Shown one piece after another: positions 29,301 to 41,583 of a stretch of DNA of 64,000 nt (position 1 is the stretch's first letter; every line of letters starts with the position of its first letter). Position numbers and translations under genes: made by a program. Origin of the DNA: Tubulanus polymorphus. Its lineage: Eukaryota; Nemertea; Palaeonemertea; Tubulaniformes; Tubulanidae. Location: assembly GCF_964204645.1 (NCBI RefSeq), contig NC_134025.1, forward strand, positions 25,698,001 to 25,762,000, in the 5' to 3' direction. The notes under the pieces are model-generated. The model saw only the letters and a list, made by a program, of their open reading frames with translations. It was not told the DNA's origin and ran no database searches.

Positions 29301-32300
29301 CGTCTTGTTGTTAATTCAGTTTCTGATGTAAAATCGATTTCGCGATGTCTGTGACGGTGGCTCCTAATTTGTAGGCTTCACAAATTGAAACAATGAACTG
29401 AAGAAGTGTGTCTTTATTTTCAAAACAAACATATAGTATAACTTGTATTCGTTTTTGGAAGTTCATATATGCACAGGGATGAATATCATTTCCTGCCTTG
29501 TAGGATATTTACCTCAAATTATTGATAATTCAGCTTATCTTTTAGCGAAGAACGAGCTAAATTGGGTTTTAAATCATAGCTGAGAGTTTTAAGATCTGGA
29601 ATTTCGACGAAAGGGAGCTACTGTATAATTAAGTTGAAAAAAAAGCTTTAAGGTTGTGATTTTCAGAAATCCGGCGTCAGATTACAAAGAAAGAAGTTGA
29701 TAATTCATTCCAATCAAATATGAATCATTTATACTTCGTGAGACAAGGTACAGGTGTAACACGAAACGTTGTTAATACAGAAAAGACAGTATCACACAGA
29801 TTTACTAGGATTAATTCTGCTCATCAAGTGACCATCAATAAAACATCCGACCAGACGATGATACCTCGGTACTTCACATATAATTGATGACGGGTTGCCG
29901 GAGAATTATCTACTTAATGCATGTACCCTTTTAACACTTGAGGTCTCCCCAGATACTTTCATGCATACATACTTACGGATTGACATATAATCGGCCGTGT
30001 AAACTTGTAGAAAATACCGACGGATGATTAGAGAAAATCGAATCAGAATAATAAAGACGATAAATCGTCATATACAACAGACAACTGTCATGATATTCAC
30101 AAATGATAGCTTAAATATATTTTAAAAATGTATAATTCTCACGGGGTTTGTTGTCCTCGAAAATGTATCTTAATCCTTATGATTTAGAACTGAACTAACC
30201 CACTCTGCGAAAACAAAAAACTAATCGTTCCGTGTTAAAAATAATCTACCGATTGTTTATTCGCTACAGTAAGTGCTGAATGTCGGTTAGAGATGGTGAA
30301 CCAACAATATCCGAACGAGAAATATTGGTATCACGCTTAGTGTCATTATCTGTCATGATCACCGGAAAGCATCATCACATGAAAATGTTAAGAGCCTTGG
30401 TCTATGTGACGGGAATATATATGATAGCACACTTCAGTTCGGTTCAAACATACTTAACGGTGACAAGTATGTTGAAAACCATAAAAAATTCATTCCCATC
30501 CCTCAATGCTCAATGAATCAGATCTGAATGAATAAGTCAAAAATGATTAGGTTGAAATTGGAAAGTCTACAAAATTGCAAAACTTTTCTTTTCATTTTAC
30601 GGTAAAGCCTAACTAAAGAAAATTGATAGCCACTTTTAGAAATACATTACGAATTACCAATAATGTGAAAACTATGTTCACAGTCAACGATATTGATGAA
30701 GTGTTTGGTAGATTCTTTGTAAAACAGCGTCCACTTGCCATTTATCTATTAAAGGAACAGCTCGGTTTTTTCATCGATTCCAATATTATCGAGACGTTCT
30801 TCTGGGTACTATTCAAGATGCACGTATTATCTGAACTTCAATCACGGCGTCTCTGTGCGCAGTTAGGCATACGGTAGTACCCTGTAATACACTATATCAC
30901 GAACCACTTTGTTATACAGCAAGATTCACCAGTAATTTGATCTTATTTGTCAAGGGTTCCGTCTGAAATGAAAAATCAATTTTCCAACCGCCTTACAGAA
31001 AAGAAAGATCACGGAAAGTACAGTCAATAGTTCTTCAAAATTCTTATCAACAACTAGTTATCACCAATTGAAATATTCCGTTCAACAAAATTCTATCCCC
31101 ATACACCAACTTGGTCGCGCATAAAAATCTCCCCATTCATTATATCCACAACTGTGAATATGGTGCTGTGAAAGGCACATCTCTTCTACGCATTCATGTT
31201 AACGAATACATTGAGAATGTTCTTAGTTCGCACGGAAGGATTGACTAAGACGAAAACTGAAAGCCTCAAATATGATTACAGAACGATTGCATTGCGTCGG
31301 CATGACCCGGAATCGATACTCCCCAAGTACTACATGGTCAGGATCTCCAATCTCAACCATTAACTATCTAACGCCATTGATTTATGCTCGCATTAATCTG
31401 AAATAAAAAGCCCAGACATTGGACCAGTGGGAACTATAAAGCCTAAAATATGGAATTTTTATCTCCGTTGCACATGATATACACGCCTAAGTATTGGCCA
31501 CATGCGGGCACTGGTCAACTTTCATATAGAAAATGCAATCATACGGACAACACGACTGTCATTTCTTAAATATAAATATAGCACCTGGGCATTGAAGAAA
31601 TAAGCAAATACATTAATTGTCTGGACTTGGGAATATACCACAATTCGCTTTGATGAGGTTGCTCTTCCTTTTTTTATCATAACCAAACCTCTTTTTCGAT
31701 TACAAGACATCAATACATCAATTTCATCTTTGTACAAAAATGACCTTCAAATCAGTTTCATTCTTTCTTTTCTGCCCAGCTTTACGGATACGAGGAGATA
31801 GAAATAACGCAATTAGCGCGTGGAAAGCTATGAAAAGAACAACAAAAGCATGAAATTGATATGATGCCATAATTATATTGAGTATAATGAATAATAAAAA
31901 ATCATTACGTCCTTTATACTGTGCGCAGCAATAAAACAGCCAATTTACATTTCATTACCCAATTACCGATAGAGTTATCAATTTGTTTATATGCACGATG
32001 AAACACTGATGTCGGGTGTAGACCGATATTTCTAGCACATTACTAGAATGTGTAAAAACTGTTTATCCAAGAACTCTTCAGATTATTTTGTCGTCATCCT
32101 TTATTAGACTTTTCGTCGCTTAACTGCCGTGGAGGATGTACGGCGCAAGAGCTATTTTTGATACATGTAAAATTAATATCGGTCTTATTTTACCCTTAGT
32201 TAATTCAGTATCCTATATTCAGGCCCCGACGGAATGGATACATGTAACTGAACCGACCACCAACTTATGCCAGACTGTATCGAATAATGGGATCCTTCAA

Positions 32301-33204
32301 CTCGTCAATTTAGCATTTGGTCAAATTTCTATGTCTGTACCTAGGCCTTGATGGTAAATGATGGTCTTATATGATATGAAATGCTAAATGTTTCAAAATG
32401 TTAAGAAAAAAGGGCGAGTGTTTGAAACTGTTGTAAATAAAAGGAAAAAAAACCTTTTATTGCGGTTTGGCCTCAATTATGTAATACCCATATAAAGAGA
32501 GGTATAAAGAGAAATTTTCGCGTGTAATTTAAACATTCAACATTATGATGGTGATATACTGAAGTTATAGACTAAATATGATTACATGATATAATAGCTA
32601 ATGGTAATAAATGGAAAAACGGCTAGTTTGAAATTTATATCAATTGATTTGTGACGATGTTATTACTAGACTGGTCATTAATCTTCACTGAAATGATTTT
32701 AAACATAGATTCCAGAGTTCTTAAAACGCCACCGCGACGTGTCCATTGTCCACGCACATAATGAACGTTATTTTTAGTCAGTTGACGGATTTGATGGCTG
32801 TACAAGAATATACAGACGTGATTTACGAGCAAATGGCTATTCTGTGTAGGATTTATGAGCGACTAACCTGTACAGGTCAATTAGTCGATCAGTAATCATA
32901 TTATAGGTAATTGATAAATCAGGGCACGACCATCAATAACTGGTGTAACCTTGCACCGGAGTGAAGCTGCTTAAAATGTCACCGCTTTTTCGTCCCTTGT
33001 CATCCGATTCCTGTATAAACCTCCATACTTCTACATACATATATACATATATTCCTGAGAGATTAATGCAAAGCATCTTCATAATAGTTTCTATTTTCAT
33101 ACAGGGAGTATGTGGAATTTTTATCGGATATATGTTCATGATATATAAATCTATCTAAGTACCGGTATCACCGAAAGTCTTAACGAAACACTTTTTGATG
33201 AAAG
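20306..33204. other. Gene-free AT-rich stretch
   Basis: Open frames here (for example 20385-20702 plus and 30623-30877 plus) show no family motif and no plausible exon boundaries. Small repeats only: a 23-bp tandem duplication at 28863-28908 built on ATCATAACTTCCAGCAAAA. As for the leftmost stretch, this is most simply neurexin intron DNA on the minus strand. Confidence 0.5.
28863..28908. repeat. 23-bp tandem duplication, two copies
   Basis: Two adjacent 23-base copies differ at one base (CTTCCAGC against CTTTCAGC). It has no coding meaning. Confidence 0.85.
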
Positions 33205-33212
33205 GGTTAAAG

Positions 33213-33336
33213 CACAGGGACTTGACACAAAAGGATTTTGACCCCAGTATCCTATAGGTACTATATATAAAAAAGTCTTTTTATATATAGTACCTAGGAT
33301 ACTGGGGTCAAAATCATTTTGTGTCAAGTCCCTGTG
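33213..33336. mobile_element. Foldback MITE with 8-bp target duplication (hAT-like)
   Basis: Two near-perfect inverted arms of about 60 bases start CACAGGGACTTGACAC at 33213 and end with the reverse complement at 33336, separated by only a few bases near 33275. Just outside are 8-base near-direct repeats, GGTTAAAG (33205-33212) and GGCTAAAG (33337-33344), one mismatch apart. An 8-base target duplication with long terminal inverted repeats and no coding capacity is typical of non-autonomous hAT-type MITEs. The superfamily is inferred from the duplication length alone. Confidence 0.8.
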
Positions 33337-33344
33337 GGCTAAAG

Positions 33345-34644
33345 GGCTAGAATATATAAAGAAAACATTAGTATAATCGCTTCGATGCTGAAGATTTAAG
33401 ACTCGATCCTTTTTTCGCTGATCGCTGATATCCCATATCCAAACAGACAGCGAATCATCCTATATCAAATATTTGCTTTCACTGACTCCACCACAATCCT
33501 TGTAAATTTCAACTGATAATATGTCACAACCTTCAGACCTCTGACATTCTCATGGTTGTATAGTGTATGAATATGTATCATCGATCAATTGAAATAGCAA
33601 CTGGAAAGTCTGGGCAGACGTGATACTGGTCGGTCTATTGTCGCAGTTGTGCACTTTACATTACTATGACAGAGAATCATGTGGAAATGCAATTATCTGC
33701 AGTGATTGGCTTTCCTTGTTTCAATAATCAACACTGCATGTTAGTTATTACATGCAACAGTGGTCAAACCCTGTATGAAGCGGATTACGAGGCAAAGATA
33801 AGGTTCACCTGAATTTCTGATGAGGAATATACTGAGATGATGTGACATCTTGGCTGTAACGTAGATACTACATTTCATAGGGGTATACTGTTTAACACAC
33901 TTGGATCAAATTCGTCAAACTTGTCGCGGAACATTATGCAAATATCTCGCCAAATCGCAATCCGATACCCAATATGGAATAAACTGGTCGCCAACACATC
34001 CACCTGCCAGTACTAAGATCGATTGCTTCAAATCCCTGAACTGTCGATGCCAGATTGTTCTCTGATGAGCGAGCCTCTAACGTCACCACCACCACTTCTT
34101 CCCAAGGGTCCGACTTCAGAAGTAACCTACCAACTGATTACTCTTAAGGGTAACGAATTCTAGTGAACCATTCTGATGAGCGAGTCTGGTGAAGCAGTTG
34201 AAGCCCGCGTCGTATCAAACCAACAGATCGAGACAATAGAAATCTCCAAGACGAAGGTTCAATGATGAATCAGCATCTAAAAGGGCTCATCCGGAAGCTT
34301 TATACCCGGGGAATCTTCGAAGTACAGTAATTAAAGACAGAAGATCAAATATATCAAAGAACAGCATCTGCCTATAAAGTCCTTCTGCCAAGTCATCGCA
34401 AATGGGAAGTTTATTCGCATTTATGAAAAGCAAACATGCTTGGAAGATTTCCAACTATAGCTTTTAAGTCATTTTCTTTTTTCGTTTTTTGAACAATGGA
34501 GAAAAATCTTCCTTTAATTTGCGAACAGTTAGAGCGTCTCAAAACAATATGAACGGTTTGTATATCGTCAAAACAGTGGAAAGAGAATCAGGTTAGAAAA
34601 GTTAATAAATCTTTAAATGTCTTTATATCAAAATACATATTTAC
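33345..34644. other. Neurexin intron 1, proximal part
   Basis: This follows directly downstream (on the minus strand) of the neurexin first coding exon. It contains the donor GTAAAT at 34639-34644 and no further recognisable exon. Confidence 0.6.
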
Positions 34645-35377
34645 CTTTTTCGCAGTATTCACCATAATAATCAGTTAAAGAACAATCACACTTTGCTCCA
34701 TTATCAGTACTGATGCATAATCCTTTATTCATGCAGGGGTTCATGTTTTGGCAATCGTCAACGTCATAACGCCTTAATCCTTCATGCTCCAGCATTACGG
34801 GGATGCGTGGCCTCGACGAACAATTTGAATAAAGTACATTTCTTAAAGACCCTTGAAAATGCGGCTCAAATATCGCTGATGGGAGAGAAAGCTTAGACAG
34901 TTGGGAGCTGAAAGAAGATGGCAATCCCCCCACATAGACATCGCTATTACGCGTCTTTCCTCCAAGGTAGCGATTATAGCCCTGGAGTTTTTTGGTTCTT
35001 GTTATTTCATTTTCGATGTGACCTTTTCCAACTTTCAGGGTGATTTCGTCGTCGTTTCGAACGATCGCGACTTTATGGAATTCATCGTCATCCATGTTAG
35101 AACCAGCGGACAAAATAGTAGCACCACGAGCGAGATTCACTCGTAAGCGTATACTGCCTTGTACCATCTTCAGCTCGAAGAAATCCGAATTTCCGCCATC
35201 ATCCGTGTACAAAATCAAGCCATTCGCGCGGCGTGTTTTCAATTCTAAACTCAAAGAAGCATTCGCGCAAGGATTCCATTTTTGATATTTAGCGTACGAA
35301 GTCTGCGAACCTTCCAAATCTATGGAATAGCTGAATGGTACGACGAAAGCAATTAGAAAGTATGCCAGAGTCCACAT
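34645..35377 (-). CDS. NRXN: Alpha-neurexin, first coding exon (partial gene)
   Basis: Neurexins are presynaptic adhesion receptors that bind neuroligins and other partners through laminin-G (LNS) domains. This exon encodes 244 complete codons. A signal peptide (about residues 1-19, starting MWTLAYFLIAF) leads into an LNS1 domain with motifs YQKWNPC, ANGLILYTDDGG, DFFELK, EFHKVAIVRNDDE, DVYVGGLP and IFEPHFQGSLRNVLYSNC. An EGF domain follows (about 207-243) with the cysteine series CQNMNPCMNKGLC...CDC...YCEK. The exon ends in a phase-1 donor (AAAAG then GTAAAT at 34644), as is usual for LNS/EGF boundaries. Signal peptide, LNS1 and EGF in a single first exon is the alpha-neurexin arrangement. 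An acceptor (TTTTCAG) at 35537-35538 suggests the exon begins at 35536 with 159 bases of 5' UTR. All later exons lie outside what I can identify. The LNS1 contains FEPHFQGSLRNVLYSN, a strong neurexin signature. Confidence 0.9.
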
Positions 35378-35536
35378 TTTGCTGCAATTTACGCACCGAA
35401 TGCAGCCTAGAAATCTATCTCGTCATTTGATGATAATCCAATGGCGATAAATCCGAAGGGAACGGCGAATACGGTACCTTTTTATCTGTCACATTTCAAG
35501 AAGCACTCAATTGTAAGCAATTCCACTTGAAAACAT
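35378..35536 (-). other. Likely neurexin 5' UTR within the first coding exon
   Basis: On the minus strand the sequence TTTCTGTTTTCAG ends at 35537. It is a good acceptor, with no in-frame start before the ATG at 35377. This implies at least one upstream non-coding exon and a promoter further right, somewhere in 35.5-39 kb, which I could not locate. Confidence 0.45.
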
Positions 35537-38500
35537 CTGAAAACAGAAAGTAACACCGTAAATAATGATTATCGGAAAATAAATCCATCGTATAAATATG
35601 AAAAACTACTTCGTCCATAGATAATATTTTTCGGTCTATCGGTCTATTCATATCACGAAAAGTAATAATTACTAAATGTACACGAAAAGTCCATTATAAT
35701 CAATTTCAAATGAAAAATCATCCATGCATATCTCCCTTCGGATTAGTATTAGATGCGTATACTAGTAAACGCTAACATCAATTACTTGATTCTGATAGGT
35801 TCATGACGTAAACATAACGTCTGCAAAATCACGAGGGGTTTCAGTTGAGAAATGAACAATTTCATATGGGAATCGAAACATTCCGCTGAATTTAAATCTG
35901 TGACAGGTGTTACCGCGTCCTCCACACATAACATAGACCTACCCCGGTGTATATGTTATCAAATCCGCTCAAAAACAAAAACGGAGGCGCACGATTATTT
36001 CAACAAATATTATGTATGGTTTTAAACTTCGCTTTACTAGGTCATCGAGTTTAATCGAGGGTATGGAAATAAATCACCGATAAACCGCGATGCAAATTCT
36101 ACCTCAGTGTTTTCATCTGCGAAAAAAATCAAAATAACCGAAACAGCGAACGAAATCTAATTCTAAAACTACGGAAATCTCATATATTCTTATCAATTTT
36201 TAATGAACTATCAAATGAGAATTTAACACAATGGAAAAAGTGCGATGAATGTGAAATAAAAAAGTTTTAACGCGAATAGACCGAGACTAGGTCGAAATAA
36301 AAATATTGTTAAAGGTTCATATTTACACTGAAGACGATCATTGCATTCTCTTAACGAAATCTCGTATATATCCAATTATTACTCCGATGTTAGGAAAAAT
36401 AAATGTAGTACAAGTAGTCGTCACTTACTGCGCGCTATCATGGCTAAATGACAGACATGCGGTCGCATCTGTTAGCTTCATAAGGTGACAACAGTAGCGC
36501 CAGCATTCGGTAAACCCGACGCAATGAGCCATCAGCTGCCAGCGTTGACACGGACGCATTGCGAATCACAATAAAATCCATGATCGATGAAACAAAATGA
36601 AACCATCACCGATAAAATTGGATACAGAAAAGTCATGCTCATCAAATCATTTTTGCACATTATATGTATATACGTGAATGTACAATATACGTATGTACCG
36701 GTATGCGAATGATTTCTATCGATATAAAAGAAAGATTTCTTTTCTTTATGGGAGACTACATTTGATATTTAGACTGAAATTTCTTAATATTCATGTAGAC
36801 AATGTTGTTTAAAGTGATGACCATCAATCGATAAAACGCAGTATTGATAATACAGGGGAGTAGAAGTAAATCAAATAGCTTGCCTGAAGCAAATTCCCGA
36901 AAGTGCCATATCCAACAATCTAAATGAGTCTTAGACTTTTTTCGAAATTGTCGAATCAACTTCTGTTCGTTTGGGAGCAACCATGATCAAAGAGCGAAGA
37001 TGTAGAATGAATCGTATCCAGCTATCGTTACTTCAGATTAAATTATTATTACGTGCAGACTGACTTAAGAGTTCGACGCTCGATGATTACCTAGAAATGA
37101 AAAATTCACTTCAATTCGCACCAAACTCTCTTTGTCAAAATCAATTATCTTTTTTAATGATTACCTTTACCTGGCAGCAATTCGATGAAATTTCATTCCA
37201 CGTCTAAAAAACTGCCTCCGGGTATTCGATATCTTTTTCTTTAACAAGTGAGCAATGGATGCTACAGTCATGGATTGATAACGAAGGTAATGAACACGTT
37301 AGAACACGTGCAGCGGTGAATCTGGATTTCTAACTTTTGATAATCTGTTTTAGAAACAAAACAAAAAACAAAAATTCTACCAGCGCTGGAAAAAAACACT
37401 ATCAGTTTTCAAAGATCAAATTTATTATAGAAAATAAAATACAACGTGTGTAATATATAACTTAGATTTTTTGCTTTACCAAAAATTATTCAATAAATTT
37501 CCATCTAGATAGGATATACCGAACAACGATGACAATCTTTTTGATTCACCGAAAAAATAATACTTTATCAGCTTTTTGTAATTAGAATCATGGTACAGAG
37601 AATGAGTACAGTCGTAGTTTCTTAGAATTTTGTGTCCATTAAGCATGCATTAAGCTTAGTAACTAAAAGCATCGAGACACTTCTAATGAATCTAAATGAA
37701 TTTTTCAGAAATACAATAAGCCCTATTTCTTCAAACATATCCACCGGTATATACCTACATATGTCGAATGGGGAGTAGTATACGGTCCCACAGAGACCCC
37801 GGTAATCAATAACGAATAAACAACAACCAAATTAAGAAAGTAATGAACCAAACTTGTCACGAGGAATCGTTTTAATTTCATTTGCAACGAACACAATTTA
37901 GACATTTGATCAATTACAATTGAGTTCAGAAAAGAAATTATAGAAAATCAATTGACAAGGAGCTCAAGAGAATCAGATTAGTTTAGTTAGAGATGTCTGA
38001 AGTGACAAATCTATACGACTTTAAGTCTGAATCGTGGGTGGCTGGATCTAAAGAGGGGGGTGATATCAGGGGATTCTACCCTTTAGTCCCTAGTCCTTAC
38101 ACTTTAGCGATCATTGCAAGTGTGGAGTATTTCATATATAATGTTTTTAAATTATTGACACACAGTATCGGTAAGCTTATCTCAGAAATCAGTATAATTT
38201 TTGGAAGTGGATATTTTGCCAAAGCGGCATTATTTTAGTAAACGCTATTTTGCCTGCCTTTTGGCTTCCCTCGTTCTTTCTTTCGTTTATGCCCATTTCT
38301 TCAAGAAAATCACATATTTTTCTACCCAATGAAAAATTCGGACGACTGATATCTTTGACCATCACCGGACCACAGGTGCTCGTATCAGAGTTGTATATAA
38401 AATAACTTCATTTTGATCAATTTCTTAGGTTTAACACATTATCGTTTTTGCAGTACCTAGTCGGACTCTCTGATCCTGCGCTCCTGCTGCCATCGATTGG

Positions 38501-39014
38501 ATATATTTAAATGTTTCACGATTCATTGAATCCTCCTCGTCAGTTTTCCTCAAAATTTAGTAAAATCTTTCTTCATAAAGAAAATTAATAGCCTTGGAGA
38601 ACACTAAAATTGTCTGGGGGAGGGCCCACTGCCAGTGCCACTGCCCCCGGTGGTGGCTTCCACGCCGTTTTGGCGCTCGCCACGTCGGGTGCCCCTTCGG
38701 TTCGCGATTACTTCGATGGATATAGGCTATTTTAGGCCCATCGACCAATACAGGTACAATACAAATTGCGTGCACGAGGTTTGGGGTGTTGACACTCACG
38801 ATCCACAGAATTGTTGTTGACACGGAGACGGTTCAACGAATTCGCGTTTCATGACTCCCGCCATTGGGGAATCCCTTCCGGATACAAACCGATGACGGCA
38901 GCACCTTCCGGTCGAAATGACAAATCAGTGACAAATGCGTTCATAATGAAATATAGAAGTTAAAAAAAATCCTCGGAATAGAAAACAAGTCTCAATGAAT
39001 ATATATTTGACAGT
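35537..39014. other. Intergenic region with a GC-rich island
   Basis: No supported gene. Most is AT-rich. Between about 38610 and 38940 the composition turns abruptly GC-rich. Open frames run on both strands there (minus 38557-38823, plus 38635-38820), but neither has a recognisable motif or splice sites. It may be an interspersed repeat, a CpG-island-like promoter segment or a decayed exon. The neurexin promoter should lie somewhere in this interval. Confidence 0.4.
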
Positions 39015-39020
39015 TTTATT
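39015..39020 (-). terminator. Candidate poly(A) signal of the ECT2L-like gene
   Basis: AATAAA on the minus strand, about 530 bases beyond the stop codon. It is the first exact hexamer I noticed downstream; nothing else supports its use. Confidence 0.3.
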
Positions 39021-39547
39021 TCTCATTATTTTAATGTATCATATAAACAACTAATCTTTAAACTAATAAAATGTTTTATGTATACATAAACATAATGATA
39101 TATAGGCTTAAGATATTTTGGCAATAAAAACGGATGGACGAAACAAAATAAACTTACAAAATAGTATCACAGATATTTTTGAAGCTGAAAAAACTCAAAG
39201 TAGTTTTTGATATAGCTAACGAAAATATTCAAAAAGATTCAAAATAAATTGTTTTAAGGCCAAAAGGCTCAAATGAACAGATCTCCAAAATAACAATTAA
39301 CATAGTTATAGGTACTAGTCTACAAATAAACAAGTCTTCGTAACAAGCATAAAAAATATCATATCTGAAATAATCCTAACACATCTTATATCAACAATTG
39401 TGCACCAGCATGAAGGTAGTCTTTTATGTATAAGTACCAATAGTCGATTATCGGGACAGATACCGGTACATCAGAGTAGGCTTAACGCTAGTTTTTATAC
39501 ATGTCATTCTTAAACCAGTGTGTTGGTATCCCTTGCTACTTTCTATC

Positions 39548-41534
39548 TCACTTGTCATCAACTGCAGCCCTAATAGCTTTTTCCATTAGATTCACCCAGT
39601 TGAATTTATTCTCGTAAGTGTTCGCTGAACAGTACCATTTTCTCTTTGAAGTTGCCATTCGGAAGGCATTTTTCACATCTAGAAATTCACATCAATGAAG
39701 AGTTAAGTCCCGAGTGCATTTTAAAACTTTTGAAGAAAAATTTTTAAAGAAAAGACGATTTACATGTACTTACATTTTGAGTCAGGAATGTCAGAGATTT
39801 TTATCCTAGTAAGGGGAACGCTGTCTAAGAAATGATACAAGTGTTCAACTGATCGATCGAATGGGAAATGTTTGGTAGTTCTTCTAGTGATCATTAAAGC
39901 GTCATTGAAGAGGAATAGTCCAAGCATCTCTGTATGTTGATAAACCCTGAAGAAAAGAGAATAGATTTTCTGACTTAATAGATCATCAATTAATGAACTA
40001 AATATCTATAACAGTTTGCCGGCAGATATAAACAAACCTGAGTTCTGGAGATATTTCTAAATCTTGTGATGGTAATCTCAAGTTTGCGACATCTTCATGA
40101 TGGATCAAATGACGATTACCTTCCAATAAAACCTGAAAGAAGAGCATATAAGTTATGTAACTTCCCCAAAAAACTTTACATAAATGAGATGTTTAATTAT
40201 GGTATGATTGTCCAAATTAGGTTTTTTAGACTTACTGGACAATTGCGGACTGTTTTCTCCAATTCTTTAATCTGCAGTTCTCTTTGACATCGATCCTTAC
40301 TCTGAAATACAAATACATATTTGAGTTGATAACTTAAAATACAAACACATGTAGATGTACGATATAACAATACTTACATCTGCAATAAATTGGTTGAGCT
40401 TTCTCAAGTAGTCTAAGGCTTGATCTAAATCACCTCTGTCTGCGTGTTCTGAAGGTGTGTGCATTTGGAATGCAAGCAACAGTGCTATATACTCAGCTAT
40501 TCTTCGAGTTGGCAATAATAAAATGTCTTGTAATCTGCAAGATTGACACATTCATGAACAACAAATTTGATTATATACTAGAATCAAATATATTCGAATT
40601 TTCACTTACGAGAGACCCTTTGTAGAAGGGCTCTTATCATTTCTCATGAGGAATGCTCGGAATTTAGGTGATTGCTCAGTAGTTCTTTCTACAGTCGTTA
40701 ATACTGTTGGGTAGTTGTTGATATAGTTTGTGTAGGCCTTCAGTTGAGTACAAAATTTGAGGAAAACATCACCGAGTGTTTGAGCAGGGCTATACATTTT
40801 TACTTTGTTGTACAATTCCTTTTCAAATTTCCTGGAATGTAAAAAGGAAGTTTTTGCCATTAACAAATGAAAGTATACTAAAGATTAATGTGAATGATTG
40901 GAATATTTAGTGAATCCTTTACCTGCTTATTTCTAGGATGATCAAAGCATTTCCAAATATGGTCTGAATATTTGCTGCGCTGATGATGGCCCTGTGGCAT
41001 GTGAATGAAAATTATCATACTCACAAGTTCAACAAATTTTTTGTATTTTCATTATTTTACTTCATAAGCGAATTAATTATCATTATTATTATTACTATTA
41101 TCATTATCATTATAATCATACGGTCAAAAGTTCTGATGATTTATGAAACATACCTATTTGATGAAAGGGCAGTATGGAGGGGCTGTACATACACCTCTTG
41201 AAGAGCGTCCAATGTTTTCATATAGTCGAGCTCGCTGTCATGAATTTCCAAAGCAACTCCTTTACGCCGATCAGCCAGAGACAGATTCAACTAAATAAAA
41301 AGAAAATCATATAAAATCACTCCTAATGTGAAGCAACTACCGGTACTTGAATCATACATGTAAATACTACCTCAGGAAGCGGAAATGACTGCTTTTTAGG
41401 GGACGGAGGAATGGTTTTGGTCACTCGTTGTGTTTTTGATTTGCGAATTTCTTGCATCGGTTCTTCTTCTATGTCCTCTTCAATGTTTTCTTGAATATCA
41501 TCATCCTCACTCTGTTCTAAGTCTTCCTCTATAG

Positions 41535-41583
<49 letters not shown>

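Noticed and set aside
37993-38238. 81-codon plus-strand frame starting MSEVTNLYDF
   Set aside because: A reasonable start context, but no domain, no donor and no partner exon; kept as probable chance.
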